From Otis tarda (Eukaryota; Chordata; Aves; Otidiformes; Otididae), in NCBI GenBank assembly GCA_026413225.1, contig CM048553.1, positions 114,101,190 through 114,165,189 on the forward strand: a stretch of 64,000 bases of DNA, read 5' to 3'. How positions within the stretch are numbered: position 1 is the first letter of the stretch; every line of letters begins with the position of its first letter. This document shows, piece after piece, positions 21,601 to 27,900 of this stretch. The translations under genes were made by a program, and so were the position numbers. The notes under the pieces are model-generated. The model saw nothing but the letters and a program-made list of their open reading frames with translations, did not search any database and had not been told where the DNA came from.

Positions 21601-22250
21601 TTAATTCAAGGCTTTACATAAGATGAGGGCTTAGGGCTGTATTTAGCCCCAGAGTACCTAGATGTGTCAGTTTGAATTAAAATAAAACCTATTGTTCCTA
21701 TGAGTTAAATTTCAAGACAGATACTACTTAAAAATAGAGTCATATCTAGCTGATTCCTTAACAGGGCTGAGAAAGACTACTCATTTACCTGCTTCTTTGC
21801 AGTCTCTCAGAAGGAGACCACTGTGCAGCTAGAGGTGGGCACACAGAGTAACTATACCACTGGACTTCCACCCTCTCCTCGTAGACGTGTTCATCAGCCA
21901 CTCTACTTTGGCAAAATTCCAGGTAATGTTATTGCTGCTTATTTTTCATGTACCTACTGGCTTTTTTCCTTTCCAAAACAAAGGTCCTATTCATGCATGT
22001 AGTCCTGGTATCATTCCCCCTCTTTTGAAAGCCTTGCAGTAATTAATGTTCTTTAAAACCATTATCATTTTATTAACTTAATCTTTCTACCTTGTTTTTT
22101 GTAGCAAATTTGGACACACTGTGGCTTCCAGTCAAAGAGCCATTTTTTGGCTGTCTTCGGAATATTAATATCAATGACAAACACGTCTCCACCAGGAGAA
22201 TTTCAGAGGTTCATGGTTTAGTGAGTTTGCATGGGTGCCCGGCGAATTAA
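544..22250 (+). CDS. LAMA3: Laminin subunit alpha-3, 3' portion of gene (25 coding exons, C-terminal ~1,172 residues)
   Basis: Laminin alpha-3 is the alpha chain of laminin-332 and related trimers. It is a secreted basement-membrane protein whose C-terminal G modules bind integrins, syndecans and dystroglycan. Twenty-five GT-AG exons join in one uninterrupted frame (3,520 coding bases including the stop), and every phase was checked by hand. The order is coiled-coil segment (exons at 544-4040), LG1 (5109-7400), LG2 (7892-10560), LG3 (11755-16982), linker plus LG4 (17278-19450), and LG5 (19591-22250). Each LG module ends with the expected cysteine pair (GCI/GCM/GCL followed by a second Cys). 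The C-terminus, VSLHGCPAN, closely parallels the human alpha-3 end. The neighbouring gene is TTC39C, as in human. The signal peptide, N-terminal LN/LE domains and most of the coiled coil lie upstream of the window. Choosing alpha-3 over alpha-4 or alpha-5 rests on the C-terminal resemblance and synteny. Confidence 0.93.
1218..1317 (+). CDS. LAMA3: LAMA3 exon b (coiled-coil arm)
   Basis: This 100-bp exon runs from acceptor ttaccag to donor caag|gtaccg, starts in phase 0 and leaves one base over. It encodes a charged helical segment beginning IVKREDLSGKASKL with heptad-like spacing, part of the laminin trimer rod. Confidence 0.83.
1696..1812 (+). CDS. LAMA3: LAMA3 exon c (coiled-coil arm)
   Basis: This 117-bp exon runs from acceptor ttttgcag to donor agag|gtcagt, splitting codons at both ends (1 + 2). 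It encodes LGPTLEDIKQRLDV followed by a leucine-spaced helix, continuing the coiled coil. Confidence 0.85.
1892..2071 (+). CDS. LAMA3: LAMA3 exon d (coiled-coil arm)
   Basis: This 180-bp exon runs from acceptor gtgtttcag to donor ttcag|gtaagt. The product starts DDIDSIITSAKDMVKSAEDV and continues as a long amphipathic helix of the rod domain. Confidence 0.87.
2312..2350. repeat. 13-bp tandem repeat x3
   Basis: Three head-to-tail copies of aggccagtactgc (the first ends in t) lie immediately before the recognisable start of the CR1 fragment. It is probably a small local expansion. Confidence 0.85.
2350..2912 (+). mobile_element. CR1 LINE fragment with internal deletion
   Basis: This is a 5'-truncated CR1 non-LTR retrotransposon in the sense orientation of LAMA3. 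The first half resembles the CR1 reverse-transcriptase coding region: gggtcaatgtttggtctgat, then a degraded coding stretch including a SKFADH-like remnant and DRNLMKFNKEKS. At about 2675-2700 the sequence jumps to the end of the ORF (gcacaggttgctcggagagg, a [18 protein letters not shown]-like reading). Compared with typical CR1 this omits several hundred bases. It ends in the CR1 3' tail (tcactctgtgattctgtgatt). The frames are broken, so it is a dead copy. Confidence 0.9.
3440..3755 (-). mobile_element. Ancient CR1-L-like remnant, antisense
   Basis: The stretch from gtcaggccagcaacctgcct through ccaacagtggcagaaggaga to cctttggccacaaattccaa resembles, by recall, the 3' region of the old CR1 families common in turtles and crocodilians, in reverse orientation. 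It is strongly diverged with many indels. The family call is recognition by eye and would need a repeat-library comparison. Confidence 0.5.
3898..4040 (+). CDS. LAMA3: LAMA3 exon e (end of coiled-coil arm)
   Basis: This 143-bp exon runs from acceptor cattgcag to donor aataag|gtctgt and ends in phase 0. It encodes VKKLTNKLPDLFSKIESINQ and, further on, an IRELIQQARDAANK-type helix. This is the usual tail of the laminin alpha coiled coil just before LG1. Reading on past the donor gives no family similarity and soon a stop. Confidence 0.88.
4041..5108. other. LAMA3 intron separating the rod from the LG modules
   Basis: This 1.07-kb intron has no recognisable repeat or exon. It lies exactly at the boundary between the coiled-coil and G-domain exons. 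Confidence 0.6.
5109..5285 (+). CDS. LAMA3: LAMA3 exon f (LG1 start)
   Basis: This exon of 177 bp (59 codons) runs from acceptor cttaacag to donor gat|gtaggt, phase 0 at both ends. It begins VAIPMRFNGSSGVEVRPPSN, the first beta strands of LG1, and ends FVLYLGNKD. Confidence 0.93.
5286..6415. other. LAMA3 intron within LG1
   Basis: This 1.13-kb AT-rich intron contains no supported feature. A 109-codon ORF at 5476-5805 has no family resemblance and no splice context. Confidence 0.6.
6416..6567 (+). CDS. LAMA3: LAMA3 exon g (LG1)
   Basis: This 152-bp exon runs from acceptor cttcttag to donor gaaag|gtataa. It encodes ASKDYIGMAVKDGHLTCVYN, the characteristic LG core strand (G-x-x-V-x-D-G-x-L), followed by an acidic loop. 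Confidence 0.94.
6667..6829 (+). CDS. LAMA3: LAMA3 exon h (LG1)
   Basis: This 163-bp exon runs from acceptor ggttttag to donor agg|gtacaa. It encodes IYQYVKLNYIKAASSA and ends in TVVFYVGGYPPDFR, the VGG-P strand typical of LG folds. Confidence 0.93.
7267..7400 (+). CDS. LAMA3: LAMA3 exon i (LG1 end)
   Basis: This 134-bp exon runs from acceptor ttttgcag to donor gaag|gtatga. It encodes PPRKLDYPHYEGCIELDNLN and ends VQPCRR. It supplies the two LG1 cysteines (GCI and the terminal C). Confidence 0.94.
7680..7786. repeat. MITE-like palindromic repeat fossil in LAMA3 intron
   Basis: Perfect 10-bp inverted ends, agtcactaat (7680-7689) and attagtgact (7777-7786), bracket 107 bp. The interior carries the amniote-repeat-like phrase aatcagaatttggcccta preceded by an aatggaagccagtgg motif. 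It is probably an ancient non-autonomous DNA-transposon or SINE remnant. The family is not identified. Confidence 0.45.
7892..8042 (+). CDS. LAMA3: LAMA3 exon j (LG2 start)
   Basis: This 151-bp exon runs from acceptor attacag to donor aatggg|gtaatt. It encodes YKEETDQSYFEGTGYASVTL, the first strands of LG2, and ends in a strand DEGIVFFAANG. Confidence 0.94.
8226..8310 (+). mobile_element. CR1 LINE 3'-end fragment
   Basis: This short, 5'-truncated CR1 tail reads ggactcaatgatccttatgg, then atcccttccagcttgagata and the terminal tctatgattctata. It is in an LG2 intron, in sense orientation. Confidence 0.85.
8311..8914. other. LAMA3 intron remainder within LG2
   Basis: About 600 bp with no recognised element. 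It ends in a long T run (8890-8906) that forms the polypyrimidine tract of the next acceptor. Confidence 0.55.
8915..9034 (+). CDS. LAMA3: LAMA3 exon k (LG2)
   Basis: This exon of 120 bp (40 codons) runs from acceptor ctctgcag to donor acaa|gtatgt. It encodes DQFISVLIKDGHTVFRYKVG, the LG core strand with its I-K-D-G turn. Confidence 0.94.
9035..9976. other. LAMA3 intron within LG2
   Basis: This 0.94-kb intron has no repeat or gene that I can support. Confidence 0.55.
9977..10101 (+). CDS. LAMA3: LAMA3 exon l (LG2)
   Basis: This 125-bp exon runs from acceptor tatttcag to donor aacg|gtgagt. It encodes IHLVLARSKNTVHVSPDIKA and the YYLGGIPPSLRER strand/turn corresponding to VGG-P in the other LG modules. 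Confidence 0.94.
10440..10560 (+). CDS. LAMA3: LAMA3 exon m (LG2 end)
   Basis: This 121-bp exon runs from acceptor aaaccag to donor tggaag|gtaact. It encodes FNISTPSFRGCMKNVKNPNT and ends KKCSDDWK. It contributes both LG2 cysteines. Confidence 0.95.
10561..11754. other. LAMA3 intron between LG2 and LG3
   Basis: This 1.2-kb intron sits at the module boundary and is phase 0 on both sides, as expected for LG module units. Overlapping short ORFs at 11120-11400 lack any support. Confidence 0.6.
11755..11895 (+). CDS. LAMA3: LAMA3 exon n (LG3 start)
   Basis: This exon of 141 bp (47 codons) runs from acceptor ctttcag to donor tgg|gtatgt. It encodes LIRSAAFSKKGTLSLSAAGF and ends FQTMASTGTLLNYNLW, matching the start of alpha-3 LG3. 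LG1-LG3 form the main integrin-binding unit. Confidence 0.95.
11896..12672. other. LAMA3 intron within LG3
   Basis: This 0.78-kb intron has no recognised repeat or RNA gene. Confidence 0.55.
12673..12803 (+). CDS. LAMA3: LAMA3 exon o (LG3)
   Basis: This 131-bp exon runs from acceptor cttttgtag to donor aacat|gtgagt. It encodes PNILTIFLRPGFVIAKMGEK and ends SLHYVTVIKTDN, the LG core equivalent to the human HYVSVISDN strand. Confidence 0.93.
13095..13516 (+). mobile_element. CR1 LINE, 5'-truncated, with open C-terminal reading frame
   Basis: The copy begins in the CR1 ORF2 C-terminal region. A reading frame stays open to the stop near 13417 and shows FSLEKKRLQGHLIAAFQYLK, then KEGRFRLDIRKKLF and VVKDWNRLPRGVVDAPSLET, the usual CR1 reverse-transcriptase tail. 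The 3' UTR and tail ttctatgattctata follow. The start codon at 12952 that makes this look like a 155-codon gene lies in flanking intron, so it is not a host gene. Confidence 0.93.
13791..13855. repeat. Palindromic MITE-like repeat fossil
   Basis: Left arm tgaaatcctgtccca (13791-13805) and right arm ttggaccaggatttca (13840-13855) are near-perfect inverted repeats: ten bases match exactly, followed by one indel. The centre holds a gtcaat...aatttcagt motif. The pattern recalls a widespread amniote repeat with tcaatgg-type internal motifs. The family name is not established. Confidence 0.5.
14033..15169 (+). mobile_element. Solo LTR of an ERVL-like endogenous retrovirus
   Basis: This 1,137-bp element begins tgtcgtggtt and ends aactacgaca, giving inverted ends with one mismatch. 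The direct repeat tatgt flanks it at 14028-14032 and 15170-15174. A 5-bp target duplication suits ERVL-type integration. Inside are a possible CCAAT element (gattggt, 14163), a TATA-like tatttaag (14206), a GC-rich body with degenerate repeats, a polyadenylation signal aataaa (14981) and a U5-like stretch starting ccaagtcgagtctgttctgc. That last phrase is typical of avian ERVL LTRs. No gag/pol/env sequence is present, so this is a solo LTR. Its orientation is the same as LAMA3, and its end is 68 bp before the next exon. Confidence 0.88.
14520..14800 (+). repeat. Degenerate tandem units inside the LTR
   Basis: About six 30-45-bp units share a pattern of cccgtggaggg / ccacgccggagcag with variation. 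They resemble the repeated block seen in avian ERVL LTRs. They explain the long GC-rich ORFs on both strands here, which are not genes. Confidence 0.65.
15238..15369 (+). CDS. LAMA3: LAMA3 exon p (LG3)
   Basis: This 132-bp exon runs from acceptor tttgtttcag to donor gaaag|gtattt, with split codons at both ends. It encodes VRLLVDDESTLASVDSPTPR and NFEGCISNIFIER, including the first LG3 cysteine. The LTR ends just upstream, but the pyrimidine tract and acceptor are intact. Confidence 0.95.
15370..16837. other. LAMA3 intron within LG3
   Basis: This 1.47-kb AT-rich intron holds a small tandem (a 19-bp unit twice near 15590-15628) and T/A runs. No gene was seen. Confidence 0.55.
16838..16982 (+). 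CDS. LAMA3: LAMA3 exon q (LG3 end and start of linker)
   Basis: This 145-bp exon runs from acceptor actctag to donor ctcaag|gtatgc. The alternative AG four bases downstream would give an immediate stop, so 16838 is chosen. It encodes AGKLPEVQNLVNYTEKNGVS, then LGACRKYEN, which carries the second LG3 cysteine, and the start of the LG3-LG4 linker. Confidence 0.9.
17278..17444 (+). CDS. LAMA3: LAMA3 exon r (LG3-LG4 linker, LG4 start)
   Basis: This 167-bp exon runs from acceptor ttttacag to donor gacag|gtaata. It encodes AQNEKHLDYLKAANVQNQQN, then YLSAQLNVSSEAYLFGN and FSPPSSTDR. In mammals the LG3-LG4 linker of alpha-3 is proteolytically cleaved. Here the linker is asparagine/glutamine rich and aligns poorly with the human one. 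Confidence 0.9.
17849..18038 (+). CDS. LAMA3: LAMA3 exon s (LG4)
   Basis: This 190-bp exon runs from acceptor cactacag to donor cacact|gtaagt. It encodes LHFSVDIRTRSSRGLIVFME and ends in a basic stretch, RGKRVKIKTSIKYNDGQWHT. The basic run sits where human LG4 has its heparin/syndecan-binding lysine-arginine cluster. Confidence 0.95.
18340..18480 (+). CDS. LAMA3: LAMA3 exon t (LG4)
   Basis: This exon of 141 bp (47 codons) runs from acceptor tgcaaag to donor gacag|gtaaat. It encodes VVFSTDGNNVRLIVDGLRAQ and the strand PPIYVGGLPSLKRQ. Confidence 0.95.
18481..19290. other. LAMA3 intron within LG4
   Basis: This 0.8-kb intron has no recognised element. Confidence 0.55.
19291..19450 (+). CDS. LAMA3: LAMA3 exon u (LG4 end)
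   Basis: This 160-bp exon runs from acceptor actttcag to donor atcg|gtaagc. It encodes NIPVNSFKGCLRNFKMNGKV, then LPCLDVPMDTGIYFFNEGGY. It carries both LG4 cysteines and the G-I-Y-F-x-x-E-G-G-Y signature that opens LG5 in alpha-3. Confidence 0.96.
19591..19718 (+). CDS. LAMA3: LAMA3 exon v (LG5)
   Basis: This 128-bp exon runs from acceptor tccacag to donor gaaag|gtaagt. It encodes NLLMGLDFRIVFTIRPRTST, then SILLHAGSKQDNYLTIYMEGGK, matching the start of LG5. Confidence 0.95.
19719..21238. other. LAMA3 intron within LG5
   Basis: This 1.5-kb intron contains short unsupported ORFs only. I recognise no repeat in it. Confidence 0.55.
21239..21332 (+). CDS. LAMA3: LAMA3 exon w (LG5)
   Basis: This 94-bp exon runs from acceptor tttttacag to donor ttgcag|gtatgt. 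It encodes VIAAGNSGAGEFQTSVTPKQ, then PLSNGQWHTIA. The STSVTPKQ/GQWH pattern is shared with human alpha-3 LG5. Confidence 0.95.
21375..21510 (-). mobile_element. CR1 LINE 3'-end fragment, antisense
   Basis: The reverse-oriented CR1 tail aatcatagaatcatcgaatg is followed by gggttggaagggaccttcaa and agtccaacccccctggcaaa, then the end of the ORF region (gaggctctgagcaacctgct on the minus strand). It starts about 40 bp after an LG5 donor and ends in an LG5 intron. Confidence 0.93.
21803..21922 (+). CDS. LAMA3: LAMA3 exon x (LG5)
   Basis: This 120-bp exon runs from acceptor ctttgcag to donor ccag|gtaatg. It encodes VSQKETTVQLEVGTQSNYTT, then a proline/arginine-rich loop, PPSPRRRVHQPLYFGKIP. The loop is more basic than I recall for human. 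Confidence 0.93.
22105..22250 (+). CDS. LAMA3: LAMA3 last coding exon (LG5 end, stop)
   Basis: The acceptor is tttttgtag. The exon encodes NLDTLWLPVKEPFFGCLRNI and ends EVHGLVSLHGCPAN before taa at 22248-22250. It carries both LG5 cysteines. The human chain ends in the same arrangement (VSLNGCP plus two residues), so this is the true C-terminus. Confidence 0.96.
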
Positions 22251-22533
22251 CTTTGCTGTTGCAGTACTTGTACACGCATCAGGTTGGGTCTGCTGAAGTA
22301 CTGTGTGAATTCACGCAACGTGGGTTCTCCTTTTGCTGATCACCGTGTCACTGTCATCCGGCTAGTTGTTCAGAACAGCTGGTGAGCAAATGCATCCTCT
22401 GGATGTGGACTGCGCCAAAGCAAATTAAAAGTATTTGCTTTGACAAACTCCCGTTTAAATATTATTGATTTCCAAGGTAATCCATTGTGCCTTTTGAAAT
22501 ATATGCAGAAAATATAATTGTATATACCCAACT

Positions 22534-22640
22534 GGGCCAAATTCTGCTCTCACCCACAACAGCATAGACTTGAGTAACTCCAGTGTCTTAATTTTGGAAA
22601 TTTGCCTTAATGCTGGTCATCTTGAGAGCAAATTTGATCC
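22534..22640. repeat. Inverted-repeat MITE-like fossil in LAMA3 3' UTR
   Basis: The left arm, gggccaaattctgctctca (22534-22552), and the right arm, tgagagcaaatttgatcc (22623-22640), form an imperfect terminal inverted repeat over 107 bp, with a gagtaactcca motif inside. This is the same style as the fossils at 7680 and 13791. It could form a hairpin in the mRNA. Confidence 0.55.
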
Positions 22641-22804
22641 ACTAATATAAAGAATTTTATAAAAATATAAATCTCTTTGGATTGATGTTTATACAGAAAT
22701 GTACATTAATGTTAAAAGTAATAATAATAATATAAATGGAGTTTGAAGCACTTTAAGAAGTGAAACTCTAGGAGTTCGTTACAACGCTAGGAATTCTGGG
22801 GCCA

Positions 22805-22810
22805 AATAAA
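22805..22810 (+). promoter_or_regulatory. LAMA3: LAMA3 polyadenylation signal
   Basis: A canonical aataaa is followed by a strongly GU/U-rich stretch (ctgttttcgtgtttggttat and ggtgtttatgttttgtgttt), so cleavage is expected near 22825-22835. It is the first canonical hexamer downstream of the stop codon. Confidence 0.88.
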
Positions 22811-23328
22811 TACAGTATGTTCTTAAAACCATCTGTTTTCGTGTTTGGTTATTTTAACCTGGTGTTTATGTTTTGTGTTTTTTATAGACTGCTAAATCCT
22901 ACTTGCTTTATGCAAATATTTCTTTAGCTTTAAGAAGCTGATTTGTCTGAATAAGCAGAAGTCCATCATCTCTGCTTATTACAATTTGGTTATATAAAAA
23001 CCTCAGAAAGAGTAATTTTTATTGTAATCTTCAGAGCCAGAAAGTCTCCTCCATAGGCTTTTTTTTTTTTTTTTCTGATTACATGAAGACAAGTTATATT
23101 AGGAACAGCAGTTGCACTTGCTACAGTTAAGTAGCATGAATTGCAGGACTAAACCAGCAAAACTGTTTTCTTTGACAATCAAATCTTTACTTGGTACATG
23201 AGTGTGACCCATGGTGGAGGGCAAGGGACGCAGTTTGCTTTGTTCTTCTGAATACAGGGCTCGACTGAATAGACTTGACATGGCTCCTTCTTCCAGTATC
23301 ATTCAGAAGCAGCATTTTGATATTTACT

Positions 23329-23351
23329 TTTTTTTTTTTTTTTTTTTTTTA
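23329..23351. repeat. Poly-T tract
   Basis: An uninterrupted homopolymer of more than 20 T lies in intergenic DNA. It generates lysine-run ORFs on the minus strand, which are not genes. Confidence 0.9.
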
Positions 23352-24867
23352 CCAATTCCCTGATGCCAACCCTCTTTTTCAAAATTAAAAAATTTTCTAA
23401 GGCTGGTCCTAGGCATGAGTAGACAGCAATGCAAACAAATGCTCCTTCCCACGTAATGCAATATTTGCTCCCACTTTCCACTGCCTTCTTGCTCAAGGCG
23501 CAGCAGCGTGTCCTCAGTGTGTTTGGAATGAGGGGCTAGCTGGATTAATAGAAGAAGATGCCAGACCAATAGCCCTTATGGCTTTGGTCATTAATCCCTT
23601 ATCAAATTTTTGCAGCTTGGCAGGTCCTTTGCAAGTTTGCAGGGTAGCAAAAATGTCAGAAACATGTTCACACCAAATCCTTCATTGCTTTTTCTTTTAT
23701 GGCAGCTCTGCTACAGGAAATCTATGTCCACGCAGAGGTTTCTTACCTGCAGAGCTAGTTTTGGAGTGAATGGGATGCAGTGAAAGCGTGCTGGGGTTGA
23801 GGCCTCTGAGGGAGCAGAGGATTGGCACGTAATGACAGAGCCCTCTCTCTGGAGATGCTCTGCAGAAGCAGCTTCTCCTGTACAGCTGTCTCCACGTGGG
23901 ACAGAAACACTCATCGGCCTGGAGGTGGTGGGGTTTGCAAGTCTTCTTTCCAGGTAGCAACAACTGAATCCTTTCTACAGGTGAAGCCCCCTGCCTTTGA
24001 AGTAGGTTGTCAAATATTTGGGTGACCAAAACTGTGGAAATACTCAATTGATTTACTGGCCTTAGTTGGCACTGAAAATTTCCACATGGAGAAAGGAAGA
24101 ACAGTTAAACTTTATCAAGCAATTATCTAGAAACATTTCATATCTCATGCCCAGCAGACTACGCTCTCTCTGAAGCAGATTTTCCCTAGTCACAAAAAAG
24201 CCTTTTTCTTCTTCCCTTCCCACCTCAGAAGAAGCAAACGTGGAAAGATTTTTGCATCACAACCTGGAGCCAGTCCTGAATTTCATTTCCCTTCCATCTG
24301 GTTTTATTTTATCAGAAGTAGTTTTAATGCTGACAAGAAGAAATGAAAAATGTATAAAAACTTGAGCAAATTTAAGTTATAATGATGAGTAAGTATTAAT
24401 TCCAGTACAATCTAATGCATAACAAAGAAGTAGAAAAGTCTCTCTAATTTTTAAGGTTCTTGGTTGTTGGGTTCCCTCCCCACCCCAGTTTCTTCAGTTG
24501 TATTGCTTCCATAGAGTCAGGCTGTCACACATTGTTGGGACAATCAATGAAAGCCAACTAGAGTTTCAGGTTTTGTACTTTAACAGAGGTAACTCTGTAT
24601 CAGGCTGATAAACACTTGGTAAAAAACTTTTTCATCCTGAAGAGCCAGTGGATAATCTTTACATGAGGAAAGTTATCCTGTTTAGATTAGTCTGATGAAG
24701 AATTCTTATTACTGAAGAAATCCACATAGACCCTGAACTGTATTTCAGGCATTGTTTCTTCTGTGCTTAGAATATCCTAAATTTTCTCACATCAGAAACA
24801 TGGTCTGGAAAACAAGAGCCTAAATTTTCAAGCATTTCAAGTCATGAATAGTAGACATAATTTAAAA

Positions 24868-24965
24868 TAGAATCATAGAATAGTTTGAGTTGGAAAGGTC
24901 ATCTAGTCCAACCCCCCTGCAAGGAGCAAGGACGTCTTCAACCAGATCAGGTTGCTCAGATTGTA
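24868..24965 (-). mobile_element. CR1 LINE 3'-end fragment, antisense
   Basis: aatagaatcatagaatagtt and ggaaaggtcatctagtccaa, followed by cccccctgcaaggagcaagg and aggttgctcag, are the reverse complement of the CR1 3' UTR and tail. Confidence 0.92.
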
Positions 24966-27900
24966 GAGATTCCTTCTCTCCAGGTTCACCAGAAAAGATC
25001 TTTGTTAAAGTCAAAATAAACAATTTCCCCCAATATATTTTATAGCAGACCAGAAGTGACTAAATCATTTAGATGGAATGTTATGTGAATAAATACCAAG
25101 GTGAGCTTTAGGTAAATACCATGTCATGGGTTGTTTTTTTACTGTTAAAAGTTGTATTTCCAAAACTTTCATCATCTGAGTGTTGCCATTGGACAGTAAC
25201 TTTCATGGATTATTTACCTCCTTTGTCTGTAACATTTCAGGTGGCCACCCCTCCCCCCCCAATATCTATCCATTTCCATATTAGAACAAAAGTAAGTAAC
25301 TCCCACAGGAGAGGTTTTCCCTATAATTTTTTATTCTCCTAGGCATCTTCACTATTTGCTATTCAAGCCTTGAAGTAATACTAATATTTTCAATGGCAAA
25401 AAGCTCTCAACTCCGGTCATCCTTTATGAGCCTCATTTCTTGTGTTCAAGGGTGCAAAGGTATTGCAGCTTGCATTTTGCTTCATTCATCTTAAAATTAG
25501 AAGTAATAATCAAAGAAATGCATACCTCTGCTGGCAAGATTTTGCTCTATGGTTTGTACCTCTTGAAATTAAAGCTTCTGAGGAAAATTTTGAAAAGTTT
25601 AATGAAAAAGGATCTAACGTAGTGTTCAATACACTGAAAGTGCATGGCTGAAAACCCATGCTCTTTAACAGTGTGTTTAGATTGCCCTAATGGCTCATCT
25701 GAATCCCAGCTCAATCACATAAAGGGAGCAGATTTCCTCTCCAGATTAAACCACATTGGTATTGCTAGTGCCAAATCCTTCTCTTGTCCATATAAGTATC
25801 AAGGGCAAAGGGGTTTCCTCCAGTTAATTTGGATTAGATTTAATAGGATCATGTTATCTGAGGTGGATGATACCGGGGTCCGTGAGTTCCATTTATTATA
25901 ACTACAGCCAGATTAATGGGAGCTGAAAGATAGGATAGTTAGGAAGCCTGACACTGAGAACTGCAGGCAAATAAAATGAAATAGATCGCAGGGCACTTAG
26001 AAAGAAATACACATTCACTGTAGAAAAACGCATATATACACAAGGAAAACATTTTTCCCTTTCCCTGCTTATAAACAATACTGTTACTTAAGTTTCTGGA
26101 AAAAAAAGCTTCCTTAAAAGTCTTCCCATACCTGAGCTTGAAGGACTGCGCTTTTGTTACTGTAAAGCTTCATGTAAAATCCAGAGCCATCAACCTTTCA
26201 CTTCTGTCAGCAGCAAAATGAATTGTGTGAGTTAACTTTCTTTGCTTCTGTGACCACTTGTTTGGAGTCACCTGTGAGCCATTTCATTTTATCCCGTCCT
26301 CTTGATAGTAGTTTTGTCTCTGCTGGAGTCCTCCGTGAATTATTTGGGGTTTTTTCTCCCCTCTGGTTCCTTTCTACTCCTCATAAAATAGCCTGGAAAA
26401 TGCGGTCTTACTGAAAATGCTATAAATGCATTATGGCTTTGTAATGAACACTTGCCATCCTTTTTCTCTCTTACCATTCTCTTTGTGGTTTCCTCATTTA
26501 AAAAAAAAAAAAAGAAAACAACTTGTGCATCTTTCTCTAATGATGTATGGAAATTTAGGGCACAATGGTCCAGTCTTCTGTAAATCTGTCTGTATTTTCT
26601 AAAAATATATTAAATGGATGTCCTTGGCAAAAGGAAGTACTTTACGTTAAAGGGGATAGTGCCATAACACAATGTTACAGCTTCACTGAAGGCATTAAGA
26701 CTGCAAGGCATAAGCATAAACCTCCTTTGTGCAGCTGGCCCAGACATCCCAAAACTGGAAAAGGCTGGTCATTGCCAGAGCTGCAATGAAGCATCCTCTG
26801 AGTATAAAGAATTGCAAGCAAAATGACCAATGAGACTTTATGTTCTCTCTGTCAATTTTGGGGATCCTCTGTAGCAATGAAACCAAACTATGGCCTATTG
26901 TTCATATCATATTTTGTGTCCTGGTTTGCAGCTGATGATAGCATTCAAAATATCTACGATTTTTTTTAAACATGCTCCTATCATTTCTTTGCACCTCAGC
27001 CAATTACTGTGTTTCCTACAGGTTGTTCCAAATGTGAAGCATATGTGAAATGTTCCATGAGATGCAGTTTCTTTGTTAAGATGTCACCCACTCGTTGATA
27101 AAGATTGAGCACTGCTGCGTTATTACACAGAACAAAAAGACAGATAGTTGGCATCATGATCTTTTGTCTCTGTTCAGTTATATTTAAACTGGGAACAGCA
27201 ACAGATTTCTCTATTGTGCGGGAGCCTATGTCTAAGATTCCTGTCACAGGAGGACCATGCGCTGGTGAGAATGAATAATTACATTCATAGGAATGCCAGT
27301 AATTTATAAATTAATATGGAAGAAGACTGTTAGAATTTCAATACAGAAAGAACTGTTCAGATGTGTTTTTTGAAGCCTGAAGGCATAAGAAGAAAATAAA
27401 TTTTAAAGGACACAGAAAGAAATGGCTCTGTGTCCAGCTCTTGCAGACAGAGTTTTAATTAACAATGTGTTAATAATGTAATAAACCAAAATCTATCAGC
27501 ACAAGGTATTACCTAATAGAGGATTTATATTGTTAGGTAACAGCACCTGCCATAAATATTAATTCTAGATCCTTCTGATTACTTTCTGATCAGAATTAGT
27601 GTCGGGATGCTACAGAGAGTCAGTAATACACCCAGATACTGATTCCTCTGGCTAAGGTAAGGACTTCAACTAAGAAAATTTACCTGAAGAACAAGGTGTC
27701 AAATCAGTAATAAAGTTCTAACTTTCCCTTTGCGGTACTCAGTTAAATCAAAGGCAACGACATACCCCTAGGGACAGTAAAATAAGTAGTAACGAAGCTA
27801 AAGGCGCTCTGGGCAATTGTCCAAGAGAACACATAGGCGTGATCCAAAGTTCAGTGACTTGGTGGAAAGATCTAACCACTTCACAGGACTTTGGCTCACA

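Larger units (their letters stand above)
22251..22835 (+). other. LAMA3: LAMA3 3' UTR
   Basis: About 580 nt lie between the stop codon and the probable cleavage region after the aataaa at 22805. A near-palindromic repeat fossil (22534-22640) lies within it and should be transcribed into the mRNA. Confidence 0.75.

Noticed and set aside
23299-23569. Minus-strand ORFs ending in lysine runs
   Set aside because: The lysines come from the poly-T tract at 23329-23351. There is no family resemblance or splice context.
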